Part shown: positions 6,183-14,850 of the stretch, one piece after another
Numbering within the stretch: the first letter of the stretch is position 1
Layout of the letters: every line of letters starts with the position of its first letter
Virus record (IMG/VR): IMGVR_UViG_3300033148_007227
Location: 1-64,000 of that record
DNA length: 64,000 nt
Strand: one strand, 5' to 3'
Source of the DNA: a virus
Made by a program: the position numbers and the translations under genes
The notes under the pieces: model-generated
Databases searched by the model: none
Seen by the model: only the letters and a program-made list of their open reading frames with translations
What the model was told of the DNA's origin: nothing

Positions 6183-8804
6183 ATGGATAGTAATATAGAA
6201 AAGATTTTAAAAGTAAGATATTGTAGAGAAGGAGAGTCAACTTGGGAAGATGTAATTAAAAGAGTCTCTTGTGCTTTAGCTTGTAACGATTCAGAGAGAA
6301 TGATATTTGAAGAGTTGATGAGAGATAAATTATTCATTCCTAATTCTCCTACCTTATCAAATGCTGGAGTTGAAGGTGGTCAATTGTCTGCTTGTTTCGT
6401 TCTTCCAGTTGGGGATGATATAGATGAAATTTTTGATGCTTTGAAATACATGGCTAAGATTCATAAAAGTGGAGGAGGAACAGGATTTTCATTTTCAAAT
6501 TTAAGAGAAGAAGGAGCGTCTGTTAAAACTACTAGAGGGATAGCTTCTGGTCCTTTGAGTTTTATGAGAATATTCGATGCGGCAACTGAGGAGATAAAGC
6601 AAGGGGGAAGACGTAGAGGTGCTAATATGGGAGTTTTAGATGTAAGTCATCCTGATATAGAGAATTTCATACTTTCAAAATTAAGAGGTGGATTCAAAAA
6701 CTTTAACTTTTCGGTTATGGTAACTGATGATTTTATGAGGGCTGTAGAATCAGATATAGAGTGGGAACTTAGATCAATAGTGGATGAGACAATTATCAAG
6801 GTTTTAAAAGCTAGAAAAATTTGGAATTTGATGGTGGATTCAGCATGGAAATGTGGTGATCCTGGTATATTGTTTAAAGACGAAATTAACAGAAAGCATA
6901 CTTTATCTTCTGTAAGTTCTATTGAAGCTACTAATCCATGTGTAACTGGAGATACTTTAGTAGCGGTTGCAGATGGTAGAAATGCTGTTACAATCAAACA
7001 GCTTGCAAAAGAAGGAAAAGACGTTCCGGTTTTTTGTAAAGATGATAAAGGAAAAATTAAAGTAAGAATGATGAGAAATCCTAGATTGACCGGAAAGAAA
7101 AAGAGAATACTTAAAATTTATTTAGATAATGGAGACTTTATAAGATGTACTGAGAATCACAAATTTATATTAAGTGATGGTTCAATTAAGGAAGCTAAAA
7201 GTTTAGTTAAAAGTGATAGTTTAAGTATTATGACTAAAAGAATTGCTCCTTTTGAAAAAGTTATAGAAGGATCAAATAGTAAGTCTAATAATTATTGTTG
7301 GATTAATAATACTTTTGAGAAGGAATGGGTATTGGAACATAGACTTATTGCTAATCATTATTTTAAAGAAAGAACAAGGAAAAATGTGAGCTGGGAAAAT
7401 CATGTTGTTCATCATAAAGATTATAAAGGATTTAAGAAAAAAGCTTTAAAAAAACTTAAGGAATGTCAATCTAAGACCAATCTTGAATGTTATCTTGATA
7501 AAGATTCAGTTATGGTTAGAAAAATGTGTGAAGGATGTGGAAAGAAGTTTGATATTTCTTGGACAAAGAGAGAGGTTTGTTTTTGTAGTCATAAATGCTA
7601 TAAGAGTAATTATAAAGATAGTTTTGAAATTAGAAAAAAAGCAAATGGAAAGTTGAATAAAACTTGTTTTGAAAGAGGGAGAATAAAAAGGGATAAACAA
7701 GTTAAGGTTTTTCTTGATTTTAGAAAAGAATTAGGGAGAGTACCTTTTAAGAGTGAATGGGAAAAAAAGTGTGAATCTGAAGGAGTAAGTAACAGATTAA
7801 GAACAAAATATGGATTTTGGAATTATGGAGAACTGAAGGAATTTGCTTTAACTCACAATCATAGAGTAGATTCTATTGAATTTGATGGGTATGAAGATGT
7901 TTACAATGGAACAGTTGACGACTTTCATAATTTTTATATAGGTAATTTCGATGGTGATTTGGATGGTAGTTATTGTTATGTTAATGTTTTGCAATGTGGA
8001 GAGCAACCTCTTATGTTTTACGAAAGTTGTAATTTAGGATCAATGAATCTAGTCAAGTGTGTAGAAAATGGAAAGTTTGATTTTGAATTATTGAAAGAGA
8101 TAACGAAGAAATCTGTTTTGTTTTTGAATAGAGTAATAGATAATAATTGTTATCCACTCCCTCAAATAAAAGATATATCTTCTAAAACTAGAAAAATTGG
8201 GTTAGGTGTGATGGGTTTGGCTGATGCTCTGATTCTTTTGAAGATTAAGTATGGAAGTATGGAAAGTTTGGGTATAATAAATGATATTTTTAAAACTATT
8301 GCTGAAACTGGGTGGACAAGTTCAAGGAATCTGGTTGATGATGAAATCTATAGTGAACCTTTTTTATTGCATGATTCAATGGAGAAGAAGTTGTCTTTTC
8401 AGAGATTGGGGGCTATAAATTCAACTATTACGACTATAGCTCCTACAGGAACTATTTCAATTGTAGTAGGTGTTAGTTCAGGGATAGAGCCGTTATTCAA
8501 AGTTAAGTATAAGAGGAAGGATAGTTTCGGAGAGAGGGATGTAGTTCATCCTTTATTCGAGAAGATTAATTATAGTAAATATAAAAAATATGTTGTTACT
8601 GCTGAGGAATTAGATGCTGTGGATCACTTGAAAGTACAATCTACAATTCAGAAATGGATTGATAATGCTGTATCTAAAACTATTAATTTGCCTTTTGACG
8701 CTACTGTTGAAGATGTTAATGATATTTATATAAATGCTTGGAAAATGGGTTGTAAAGGGGTGACAGTTTTTCGTAGAGGTTCAAAGCAGGGTGTGTTGAG
8801 TTGA
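6183..8804 (+). CDS. nrdJ: class II (B12-dependent) ribonucleotide reductase, catalytic part, with intein
   Basis: This is the phage-encoded reductase that makes deoxynucleotides from ribonucleotides using adenosylcobalamin. I place the start at ATG 6183 (GAGGAGG seven bases upstream) rather than ATG 6138. Extein landmarks are SPTLSNAG and LSACFVLP (first redox Cys71), SGGGTGF, RRRGANMGVLDVSHPDI, the active-site motif EATNPCGEQP rebuilt by splicing, ESCNLGSMNL, and APTGTISIVVGVSSGIEPLF near the end. Residues 253-604 are an intein inserted directly before the cysteine of N-P-C-G-E, the thiyl-radical residue. The extein is 521 residues and lacks the usual C-terminal TSCPD/zinc-ribbon region, which is encoded separately at 9035-9493. 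Confidence 0.93.
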   Translation: MDSNIEKILKVRYCREGESTWEDVIKRVSCALACNDSERMIFEELMRDKLFIPNSPTLSNAGVEGGQLSACFVLPVGDDIDEIFDALKYMAKIHKSGGGTGFSFSNLREEGASVKTTRGIASGPLSFMRIFDAATEEIKQGGRRRGANMGVLDVSHPDIENFILSKLRGGFKNFNFSVMVTDDFMRAVESDIEWELRSIVDETIIKVLKARKIWNLMVDSAWKCGDPGILFKDEINRKHTLSSVSSIEATNPCVTGDTLVAVADGRNAVTIKQLAKEGKDVPVFCKDDKGKIKVRMMRNPRLTGKKKRILKIYLDNGDFIRCTENHKFILSDGSIKEAKSLVKSDSLSIMTKRIAPFEKVIEGSNSKSNNYCWINNTFEKEWVLEHRLIANHYFKERTRKNVSWENHVVHHKDYKGFKKKALKKLKECQSKTNLECYLDKDSVMVRKMCEGCGKKFDISWTKREVCFCSHKCYKSNYKDSFEIRKKANGKLNKTCFERGRIKRDKQVKVFLDFRKELGRVPFKSEWEKKCESEGVSNRLRTKYGFWNYGELKEFALTHNHRVDSIEFDGYEDVYNGTVDDFHNFYIGNFDGDLDGSYCYVNVLQCGEQPLMFYESCNLGSMNLVKCVENGKFDFELLKEITKKSVLFLNRVIDNNCYPLPQIKDISSKTRKIGLGVMGLADALILLKIKYGSMESLGIINDIFKTIAETGWTSSRNLVDDEIYSEPFLLHDSMEKKLSFQRLGAINSTITTIAPTGTISIVVGVSSGIEPLFKVKYKRKDSFGERDVVHPLFEKINYSKYKKYVVTAEELDAVDHLKVQSTIQKWIDNAVSKTINLPFDATVEDVNDIYINAWKMGCKGVTVFRRGSKQGVLS
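6939..7994 (+). mobile_element. intein in the reductase, with HNH homing endonuclease
   Basis: A 352-residue intein. Block A is CVTGDTLVAVADG, starting at Cys253 of the host protein. Block B has the CTENHKFIL (TxxH) signature. Block F reads EDVYNGTVDDFHNFYIGN. The end is YVNVLQ followed by the +1 Cys of the extein. The C-terminal residue is Gln, and the penultimate residue is Leu where His is usual. The middle has an HNH-type nuclease (HVVHHKDYKGFKKKALKKL) and a zinc-binding part (CEGCGKKF..CFCSHKC). Removing it restores NPCGEQP exactly, which fixes the boundaries. Confidence 0.9.
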
Positions 8805-8869
8805 TATATAAAATATATTGATAATTATTATAAAGTTAAGTGTGTGAGAATATAGCAAAGGAGAAAAGT

Positions 8870-9034
8870 ATGGAAAACCTTAATTTGAAAGAAAAATGTC
8901 CGATTTGTAAGAGAATCATATCAGTAGATAAGAGAGGAGTTTTTTGTAAGCATAAAGTGAAAAATGGAAAGAAAAATTCTTATTGTATTAATAGTGGAAA
9001 AAAGTTTGTGGAAAGAATATTTAAGGAGTGTTAA
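8870..9034 (+). CDS. small zinc-ribbon protein
   Basis: A 54-residue protein. AAAGGAG lies seven bases before ATG 8870, which decides against the upstream GTG. It has CPICKRIIS, then VFCKHK and SYCINSG, a likely zinc-binding fold, and ends in KEC. It sits between the catalytic reductase and the TSCPD gene and abuts the latter (TAA then ATG). It could be a regulatory or redox partner of the split reductase, but there is no direct evidence. Confidence 0.7.
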   Translation: MENLNLKEKCPICKRIISVDKRGVFCKHKVKNGKKNSYCINSGKKFVERIFKEC

Positions 9035-9493
9035 ATGAATAGAGGTGAAATAAGAGAGCTTTCTGGCAAAACAATATGGGTAATGACTGGATGTGGAAAG
9101 CTTTATATAACTATAAATCGTAGTGAAAGTGGAAAAATCATAGAGACATTTTTTAATTTAGGAAGGTCTGGTGGTTGTGCTTCGGGATTTTTAGAGACTC
9201 TTGGAAGATTTGTTAGTCTTATGTTTCAAGAATCTGAAAGAAATGAGGAGAAAATTATTAAACAAATGAGGGGAATAAAGTGTCCAAGGTTTGCTTTTGA
9301 TAATGAATATGGAAAAATAGAAAGTTGTATTGATGCTATTTATTCAGTTTTGAGTAAGGAACTGGAATTTGTTCCAACTAGTAAATTGGATGGGGAAGCT
9401 CTTGAATATCAATGTGAGCAATGTGGATCAGAAAATATTGTTTTTGAAGGAAAATGTTATACTTGTATGGATTGTGATTTTACTAAATGTTAG
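9035..9493 (+). CDS. TSCPD-domain protein: separate C-terminal part of class II ribonucleotide reductase
   Basis: A 152-residue protein. It matches the TSCPD domain found at the C-terminus of many class II reductases: GKLYITINRSESGK, then FFNLGRSGGCASGFLETLGR, then GIKCP and a SCIDAI segment. It ends with a redox-type zinc ribbon (YQCEQCGSENI..CYTCMDCDFTKC). In ordinary NrdJ this region passes electrons to the active site. Here it is a free-standing gene two genes after the catalytic part, similar in principle to the split NrdJa/NrdJb of Pseudomonas aeruginosa. It starts immediately after the previous stop. Confidence 0.85.
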   Translation: MNRGEIRELSGKTIWVMTGCGKLYITINRSESGKIIETFFNLGRSGGCASGFLETLGRFVSLMFQESERNEEKIIKQMRGIKCPRFAFDNEYGKIESCIDAIYSVLSKELEFVPTSKLDGEALEYQCEQCGSENIVFEGKCYTCMDCDFTKC

Positions 9494-9528
9494 TTTGATT
9501 TATCTTGTAAAAGATTAAAAAAAAGAGA

Positions 9529-9912
9529 ATGAAAAGAACCATAAATGAAATTGAATCTTTACTAATAGAAGCAGGTAAGAAATTTAAGAATTTGCAGTTT
9601 ATGGCTGATTATCTAGATATATCATATCAAGTACTTACTTATTGGATAGAGGTGTATCTGGGAATAAGAAAGGAAGATTTTTTCAGAAAGTGTATTTGTA
9701 AGAGAAATTGTAAACTTTTAAAAATGAAAGAAGGTTATAGATATATTGTTGATAAAAAAATTGAAAAAGAAGTAAATTGTAGATGTAGGATAGGACATGA
9801 TAATTTAATAGTTAGTATAGAGGATCAAGACTTGAAAGAATTTTGTTTAAAAAATGGATTTGAAATAAATGAAATAGTGTTAAATGATGAATATGAAATT
9901 AAAGTTAAGTAA
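9529..9912 (+). CDS. hypothetical protein, possible HTH
   Basis: A 127-residue protein. Residues about 20-42 (NLQFMADYLDISYQVLTYWI) have the look of a helix-turn-helix with the recognition helix after DIS. A cysteine cluster KCICKRNC follows, and another CRCR lies in the middle. It is probably a small DNA-binding protein, but the family is not recognised. No clear Shine-Dalgarno beyond AAAAAGAGA is seen. Confidence 0.65.
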   Translation: MKRTINEIESLLIEAGKKFKNLQFMADYLDISYQVLTYWIEVYLGIRKEDFFRKCICKRNCKLLKMKEGYRYIVDKKIEKEVNCRCRIGHDNLIVSIEDQDLKEFCLKNGFEINEIVLNDEYEIKVK

Positions 9913-9939
9913 TTGTTGATTTGGTTGTTTTTCAGGTGG

Positions 9940-9949
9940 AAAGCGCTTT
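9940..9949. promoter_or_regulatory. 10-bp perfect palindrome, possible operator
   Basis: AAAGCGCTTT is a perfect palindrome and is GC-rich for its surroundings. It lies between the 9529-9912 gene and the terminator/promoter pair that follows. It could be a repressor site or a chance sequence. Confidence 0.3.
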
Positions 9950-9978
9950 AAAAAAGGAACTTAGTATATAAGTTTTTT
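9950..9978 (+). terminator. candidate Rho-independent terminator
   Basis: The stem AACTTA/TAAGTT (9958-9963 and 9969-9974) has a five-base loop. It is extended by G-T and A-T pairs and followed by a T run. It is weak because it is AT-rich, but it is well placed between the 9529-9912 gene and the promoter-like motif. Confidence 0.45.
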
Positions 9979-10006
9979 AAATTTTTTTACTCTAATATGG
10001 TATGAT
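9976..10006 (+). promoter_or_regulatory. promoter-like motif, copy 1
   Basis: TTTAAA followed by a T tract and, 19 bases later, TATGAT (10001-10006) preceded by GG. The same TTTAAA, T-tract and TAT-N-AT arrangement occurs at 26295, 32359 and 46224. It lies 37 bases upstream of the ATG at 10043. Confidence 0.5.
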
Positions 10007-10042
10007 AATACTGTATGAAAGGTTTTATAGGGGGATGATTTT

Positions 10043-10273
10043 ATGAGAAATCCAATTGAAAGTAATATTTTGAATGGTGATATCATTTTAAAATTAGCAG
10101 ATCATTTTGGGATTGAAGTACGAAGTAAAAGTGAAAGAATTAAAGTCAAAAAGAGTGATTTGAATAGAATGGAAAAAGTTGGGAACAAAATATATAAGTT
10201 TGGTCATAAAGTTTGGGAATTGAAAAAAGAAGGAGATGAATTTTTTCTGTGTAGATTAAAAGATGAAGAGTAA
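10043..10273 (+). CDS. hypothetical protein
   Basis: A 76-residue charged protein with GGGGGATGATTTT before ATG 10043. It is the first gene after the promoter-like motif. The sequence (LADHFGIEVRSK, then GHKVWELKKEGDEFFLCRL) suggests a small mixed alpha/beta fold. Not recognised. Confidence 0.7.
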   Translation: MRNPIESNILNGDIILKLADHFGIEVRSKSERIKVKKSDLNRMEKVGNKIYKFGHKVWELKKEGDEFFLCRLKDEE

Positions 10274-10297
10274 TTTTTTCAAACAAAGGATAGTTAG

Positions 10298-10567
10298 ATG
10301 AATACTGTAAAAAAAGCATTGGATGATTATGGAAAATTGTACTGGTCGAAGTATCTTGAAAATACAGGAATGGACAAACAACTTTTGAAAGTAGCTATAA
10401 ATGAAGTTACAGAATTGGTTAGTATTGAAGATGAGCTAACTCCTCACGATCTTAGAAAATTTTATATAACTCTTGCTAAGAAATATGAAAGTAATGGTGG
10501 TTTGGAGTTTATAAGAAATCTTCGTTCGGATTTAATAGAGTTTGTCAAAAAGGAGATTGAAAAATGA
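10298..10567 (+). CDS. hypothetical helical protein
   Basis: An 89-residue, mostly helical protein. Its start MNTVKKALDDYGKLYW resembles that of the next gene (MNTVSDFYSRLYQESK), so the two may share a short N-terminal signal. The stop overlaps the next ATG (ATGA). AAAGGATAGTT precedes the start. Function unknown. Confidence 0.75.
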   Translation: MNTVKKALDDYGKLYWSKYLENTGMDKQLLKVAINEVTELVSIEDELTPHDLRKFYITLAKKYESNGGLEFIRNLRSDLIEFVKKEIEK

Positions 10568-11964
10568 ACACTGTGAGTGATTTTTATAGCAGATTGTATC
10601 AAGAATCAAAAGAAGTAAAAAGTCTTAATGAAGCTAAAGGATATGTTATTAATCCTATGATAGTGAAAGGAAAGAAATTTTATCAGGATATAAAGAATGT
10701 GGGTGGGGATGATATCTATTGGAGAGAACTGGAAAAGATAGCTTTGAATAGAAAATCATCTTCCTGGACTCTTGAAGATTTGTCTGATCTTCATGGATAT
10801 TTTTCTAGATTTGGATCAGCAGGGGATGTAGTTAGATTTATTCAGGATTACTTGAAACAGGAAGCAGATAAGGTGGATTGGAATGATCTATCTCGATTTG
10901 CCAAACAGATAGATGATGAAACTGATTTTAGAAATGTTGTAAATTATATGAATATCGAAGGTTCTGATCTTAAATCTAAAATTATAAGAAGTTATCTTGG
11001 TGAGTTTGTGCGGGAATATAGAGGTAAAGTTTTGGGAGAAGACTTAAATATTTCGATTAATCCTAATGAATTTGGTGTGGATACAGAAAAAGAAATTATG
11101 GATTCTATGGGAAATGCTGTTACTGAAATTGCAAAAGAAGAATCTGAAAAAATTCTTAGTACAGCGTCTAAAGAATCTAGGCATAAACTTTATGAAACTT
11201 TGATAACTCTTGCAAATGAATACTTAGATGGAGGATTAAATTCTAAACAGTTAATTAAAAAATTAGAAAAAATTGATAGAGATTTAGCTGATGGAGTTAG
11301 ACATCTGGCAGAAGAAAATGAAATTGTAAAGATGATTGAAGAACCTGAAGAAATTAAATATGTAAAGTTAAATAAAAATGTGAAGTATGGAGAAGATATA
11401 CTTGTTGAAAAAGGAAGTGTAGGAAAAGTGATAAAAGAAAATAAGAAAGAAATGACTGTAAGGTTTGATGATGGAATAATAGTAACTTCTGATAAAGATG
11501 ATTTTGAAGAAGTATCAAAAAAGAAAACAAAATCTCAAAAGTATCTGATAAAAGCTTACGCTCTTGATAATGAATCTAGGAGATCAATTGAGCGAGGATA
11601 TTGTATTGTTTGCTCAGGAAAACTGATACCTAGAAGCAGAAAGGTATTATCTTGTTCAAGTTGTAAAGCTATGTATGAAGGTTTGAGAATAAAAGCTCAG
11701 GAAGGGGTATATAACGATTATTCAGGAACAACAGCCAATCCTATTGGAATAGGTAAAGCTGTCAGAATAGAAGGGAATCCAGCTAGTGCTTATTATGGAA
11801 AAATTGGGTTAATAGAAAGAATCACAGAAGACGGCTTTATTGGGGTTAATCTTAGAGATGGTAATTACATAGAAAGACCTGCTGAAGATTTGACTCCGGC
11901 TCCTAAGCAGGATTTTTATAAGAATATTGAAAATATAAAATCTGATGTTGATATGGGGGAATAA
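10564..11964 (+). CDS. modular protein with SH3/KOW-like segments and (A/S)Q motifs
   Basis: A 466-residue protein. The N-terminal two thirds are helical. Around residues 270-320 is a small beta-rich segment (KYGEDILVEKGSVGKVIKEN..MTVRFDDG) of SH3/KOW-like character. Then comes KKKTKSQKYLIKA, a four-cysteine knuckle (CIVCSGK, then LSCSSCKAMYEG) and IKAQEGVYND. A second KOW-like segment (GIGKAVRIEGNPASAYYGKI) lies near the end. The KSQ and KAQ junctions match sites seen in capsid-region proteins (see findings). I infer a possible virion-internal protein; the function is unknown. Confidence 0.8.
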   Translation: MNTVSDFYSRLYQESKEVKSLNEAKGYVINPMIVKGKKFYQDIKNVGGDDIYWRELEKIALNRKSSSWTLEDLSDLHGYFSRFGSAGDVVRFIQDYLKQEADKVDWNDLSRFAKQIDDETDFRNVVNYMNIEGSDLKSKIIRSYLGEFVREYRGKVLGEDLNISINPNEFGVDTEKEIMDSMGNAVTEIAKEESEKILSTASKESRHKLYETLITLANEYLDGGLNSKQLIKKLEKIDRDLADGVRHLAEENEIVKMIEEPEEIKYVKLNKNVKYGEDILVEKGSVGKVIKENKKEMTVRFDDGIIVTSDKDDFEEVSKKKTKSQKYLIKAYALDNESRRSIERGYCIVCSGKLIPRSRKVLSCSSCKAMYEGLRIKAQEGVYNDYSGTTANPIGIGKAVRIEGNPASAYYGKIGLIERITEDGFIGVNLRDGNYIERPAEDLTPAPKQDFYKNIENIKSDVDMGE

Positions 11965-11967
11965 TAT

Positions 11968-12291
11968 ATGGATTTTTTGATGCTGATATTTCCATTTTTG
12001 GTACTATTATTAAGTATACCTTTAATTATAAAAGCTAAAAAGATAAGAAAGTATCAAAAATATTTGAAAGATGTAGCTGAATCTCTTGCTAGTATAAATA
12101 AGATTTTTATGGTTTGGGTTGTGTACGATCCATTTTTGTTTATATATTTCATGTATTTTTGTAAACAAAGGTTGAACTTGGATGATGACTCTTTGAATAA
12201 TTTGAATTTGATGATTAAAATGGCAAATAAAGTATATGAAGGAAATTTAGATAGAGATATAGAAAGGGAGTCGAGAGAAATGATACATTAA
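11968..12291 (+). CDS. small membrane protein
   Basis: A 107-residue protein with two hydrophobic segments: residues 1-22 (MDFLMLIFPFLVLLLSIPLI) and about 47-66 (FMVWVVYDPFLFIYFMYF). A charged C-terminal tail follows. It might be a holin or another envelope protein, but nothing specific supports that. It starts three bases after the previous stop. Confidence 0.7.
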   Translation: MDFLMLIFPFLVLLLSIPLIIKAKKIRKYQKYLKDVAESLASINKIFMVWVVYDPFLFIYFMYFCKQRLNLDDDSLNNLNLMIKMANKVYEGNLDRDIERESREMIH

Positions 12292-12300
12292 GGGCTAAAA

Positions 12301-14841
12301 ATGTCAATAAAAAATTATAATGTTATACATGATGGGGTAGTTGTAGAAGCTTCGGGGGGTTTCCCAACTTCTCATGCTTCAACTCATAAAACTTCTGGTT
12401 CTGATCCTGTAGACCATTCTGATCTTTTTACTGATTATCTGATTCAAGTCTCTTCTGATTTTGTAGCTAATGATAACTATAATATTTATCCAACAATAGT
12501 TGCAGGACTGGCTCGTGCTAATGCTTTGGTTTCTGGTGGAGTACCTTTGGTAGAGGTGCGTGTAAGACCTGGATATTACGAAGAAGAGGGTCTTGAAGTT
12601 CAAAGTGGTGTGGTTCTATCTATGGACCCTGGTTCGTCTCTAGTGGGGCCGTCTGGAGGTGCCTCCACGTATTTGCTTCGAGCAAGCGGAACAGGGAGAT
12701 TAAAAAATGTTCTTGTAATCCCGCAATCAAACGGTCCTACAGGTGTTGGAGTTATTCAGATAGCCCCAGATCAAAACAACACCATCCACGAAAACATAAT
12801 CGCAGTGGTGCTTTGGAAAACTGGATGGGACGCAGTATGTAAGGTGGAAGATGTTACGGGTCATGAAAGTGTGTTAATGTTCAATCTGGTTTTCACATCC
12901 TTGCCCGTCGGCACTGCCCTCCTGAATGTAGGGGGCGGGGGAATTACTTACTATAAGGGTATTTTCTCAGGTGAGCGATCCTTGAAAACAATCAATGGGC
13001 TGGTGGGTAGTACGCAGGAAATAGGATTATTTGAATTTTGTGAGTTCGCTGGCCCTGTGGAACTGGATACATATGCAATCATTAATTGTGGAGGGACGAC
13101 ACCCCTGGATTTAAGCACAGCGATTCTTCCCGATGGTTTGAACCAGGTTGTATATCTCCCTCGTGCGACTCAAATGGAACAAAGCGTTTATCCTGATCCG
13201 TTGGTAGTGGGACCTCCACGTGGATTAGTAAATAATGCACTGGTAAAGATCAATGATGTTACGAATGGGTTGATTCTGGATGTGGGTCAGTTGCGGGACA
13301 ATTTGGGTATACTGATAACTGAAGTCCAGATGGAGTCGGATGTGAGTAGCGGGAATTATGAAGGGCTACTGGTCGAAACGTTCGGGTCGGATTTATCCGG
13401 TATAGACCAATCGTCTGGAAAAACCGAAGGTGTGATTCTGAACGGTGATGGTATAGCAATATTTGGAGAAGATGTAACCATTGACAATTTTGAAGGGTAT
13501 GCCAACACCAGTGCCCTGCGAACAGTGTGGTCGGAGTATCCCAACTCCTTAAATCTAAGCATAAACTTGATGGACAGCGGTGGGGCTGTGGGATCAGGTA
13601 AACACATGCAAATTACACTCGACAACAATAATGCTTCTGGTGTCGCCGTGCGAAGGACGCCCTCATCCTCCGACTTTTCCGATCAGGCAGAAATATTTTT
13701 TTATGCTCGTGGTGATGGTAGTGCTATCGGTCCAAATCATTTCCTGCGTTTGCGGGACAACTTAGGAAATACAATCGTATCGCCAGGCTTTAAGGTCAGT
13801 GCTGTATGGGAACTCAAGCGCATAAAATTCACTGCTGACTTCAGGTATCATGATATCGCATACATTGAGATCGTGGTTGGTACGGTAACCGGGTCGGGAA
13901 ATATTTACATAGATGATATATGGGTCGAGAACATTGAAACGTTTTACCAAGAGGGTATAATTTCTGACTGGAATGATGTGACGGAGGTAAATACTTGGAC
14001 CGAGGATGGAGGTGTTGTTGCTTCCTTCAGCACTGCTGACCCCTATTCCGGTGCTGGTAATATTTTGTTGACAAGTATGCCTTCGGGGACATGGTCAATT
14101 TCCAAAACATTTGCTAGTCCTTTAGCTATCTCCAAGCACACGACTATAGCCGCACGTATGAGGTACAGATGGGATTCTACACCTGCTGGATCAAATTTGC
14201 GGTTGCGACTTGAATTTGAGGATGGGTCAGGCAATGTAATATGGTTCCCTGGCTATACCATTGACAGGGTCAATGATACAGTGCAACTGGAGATCAGGCC
14301 CAATGTTAAGAGATGGGAAACTGTGGAATTTTTCTTCACAGATTATTCATTTACTAATGGATCGGCCTTTGATTGGGATGATATAAGGGGAGTAAAAATT
14401 TTTAATTCTATATCTCCGTCTCCAACTGGTGATCTCCATCTCGATTTATTGGAATTTGGACGGCCATCAACAATCGAATCCACGGAACTCGATATTACAG
14501 GATCGGTATTCACACGGTCCAAACCTCACGCTTCATATAGTAGCAGGGGGGAGGTGGACATTTTCGGGATACTTTATGATGGGGTTGAAAACCGGATCGA
14601 GTTGAACTTCAGTGCTCCTGCAACACCATTTAACCGGAATCTCCCCCTGTCGGATGAGGAAGTTCATTTTGCCTGTTATGATGCTCAGATAAGACGTCTT
14701 GGGTCCCCACCCAACCCAGGGCCAGACGGGACTTATGGTGAGTTTCTAGATGTAACTCCTGATGCGTCATTGACTGTAAAATACCGATTTTATTCCAGGC
14801 TCAGAATGAAGAGTGGTGGGATAACCGTGATATGGGATTAG
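12301..14841 (+). CDS. tail spike or fibre-like protein, GC-rich insert
   Basis: An 846-residue protein. The N-terminus has the HASTHKTSGSDPV motif common in phage fibre proteins. A segment with GGVPLVEVRVRPGYYEEEG and repeated glycine turns follows, which suggests a pectate-lyase-like beta-helix. Two or three jelly-roll-like beta-sandwich domains come after it (around residues 400-560 and 560-730, each ending in a D-W/D-D-I pattern). From about 12600 to the end the sequence is clearly richer in G and C, with CTG, GTC and CGG codons rare elsewhere in the window, pointing to recent transfer. The likely role is receptor binding; no catalytic residues were assigned. Confidence 0.75.
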   Translation: MSIKNYNVIHDGVVVEASGGFPTSHASTHKTSGSDPVDHSDLFTDYLIQVSSDFVANDNYNIYPTIVAGLARANALVSGGVPLVEVRVRPGYYEEEGLEVQSGVVLSMDPGSSLVGPSGGASTYLLRASGTGRLKNVLVIPQSNGPTGVGVIQIAPDQNNTIHENIIAVVLWKTGWDAVCKVEDVTGHESVLMFNLVFTSLPVGTALLNVGGGGITYYKGIFSGERSLKTINGLVGSTQEIGLFEFCEFAGPVELDTYAIINCGGTTPLDLSTAILPDGLNQVVYLPRATQMEQSVYPDPLVVGPPRGLVNNALVKINDVTNGLILDVGQLRDNLGILITEVQMESDVSSGNYEGLLVETFGSDLSGIDQSSGKTEGVILNGDGIAIFGEDVTIDNFEGYANTSALRTVWSEYPNSLNLSINLMDSGGAVGSGKHMQITLDNNNASGVAVRRTPSSSDFSDQAEIFFYARGDGSAIGPNHFLRLRDNLGNTIVSPGFKVSAVWELKRIKFTADFRYHDIAYIEIVVGTVTGSGNIYIDDIWVENIETFYQEGIISDWNDVTEVNTWTEDGGVVASFSTADPYSGAGNILLTSMPSGTWSISKTFASPLAISKHTTIAARMRYRWDSTPAGSNLRLRLEFEDGSGNVIWFPGYTIDRVNDTVQLEIRPNVKRWETVEFFFTDYSFTNGSAFDWDDIRGVKIFNSISPSPTGDLHLDLLEFGRPSTIESTELDITGSVFTRSKPHASYSSRGEVDIFGILYDGVENRIELNFSAPATPFNRNLPLSDEEVHFACYDAQIRRLGSPPNPGPDGTYGEFLDVTPDASLTVKYRFYSRLRMKSGGITVIWD

Positions 14842-14850
14842 GAGGTTGGG

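Noticed and set aside
6939-7994. Treating the reductase insertion as a free-standing HNH gene or group I intron
   Set aside because: The frame is continuous through both junctions and intein blocks A, B and F are all present; no start or intron core was seen.
8805-8869. AT-rich spacer after the reductase as a promoter or terminator
   Set aside because: It contains TTGATA and TATAAA-like text simply because it is almost all A and T; no hairpin with a T run and no match to the four-copy motif.
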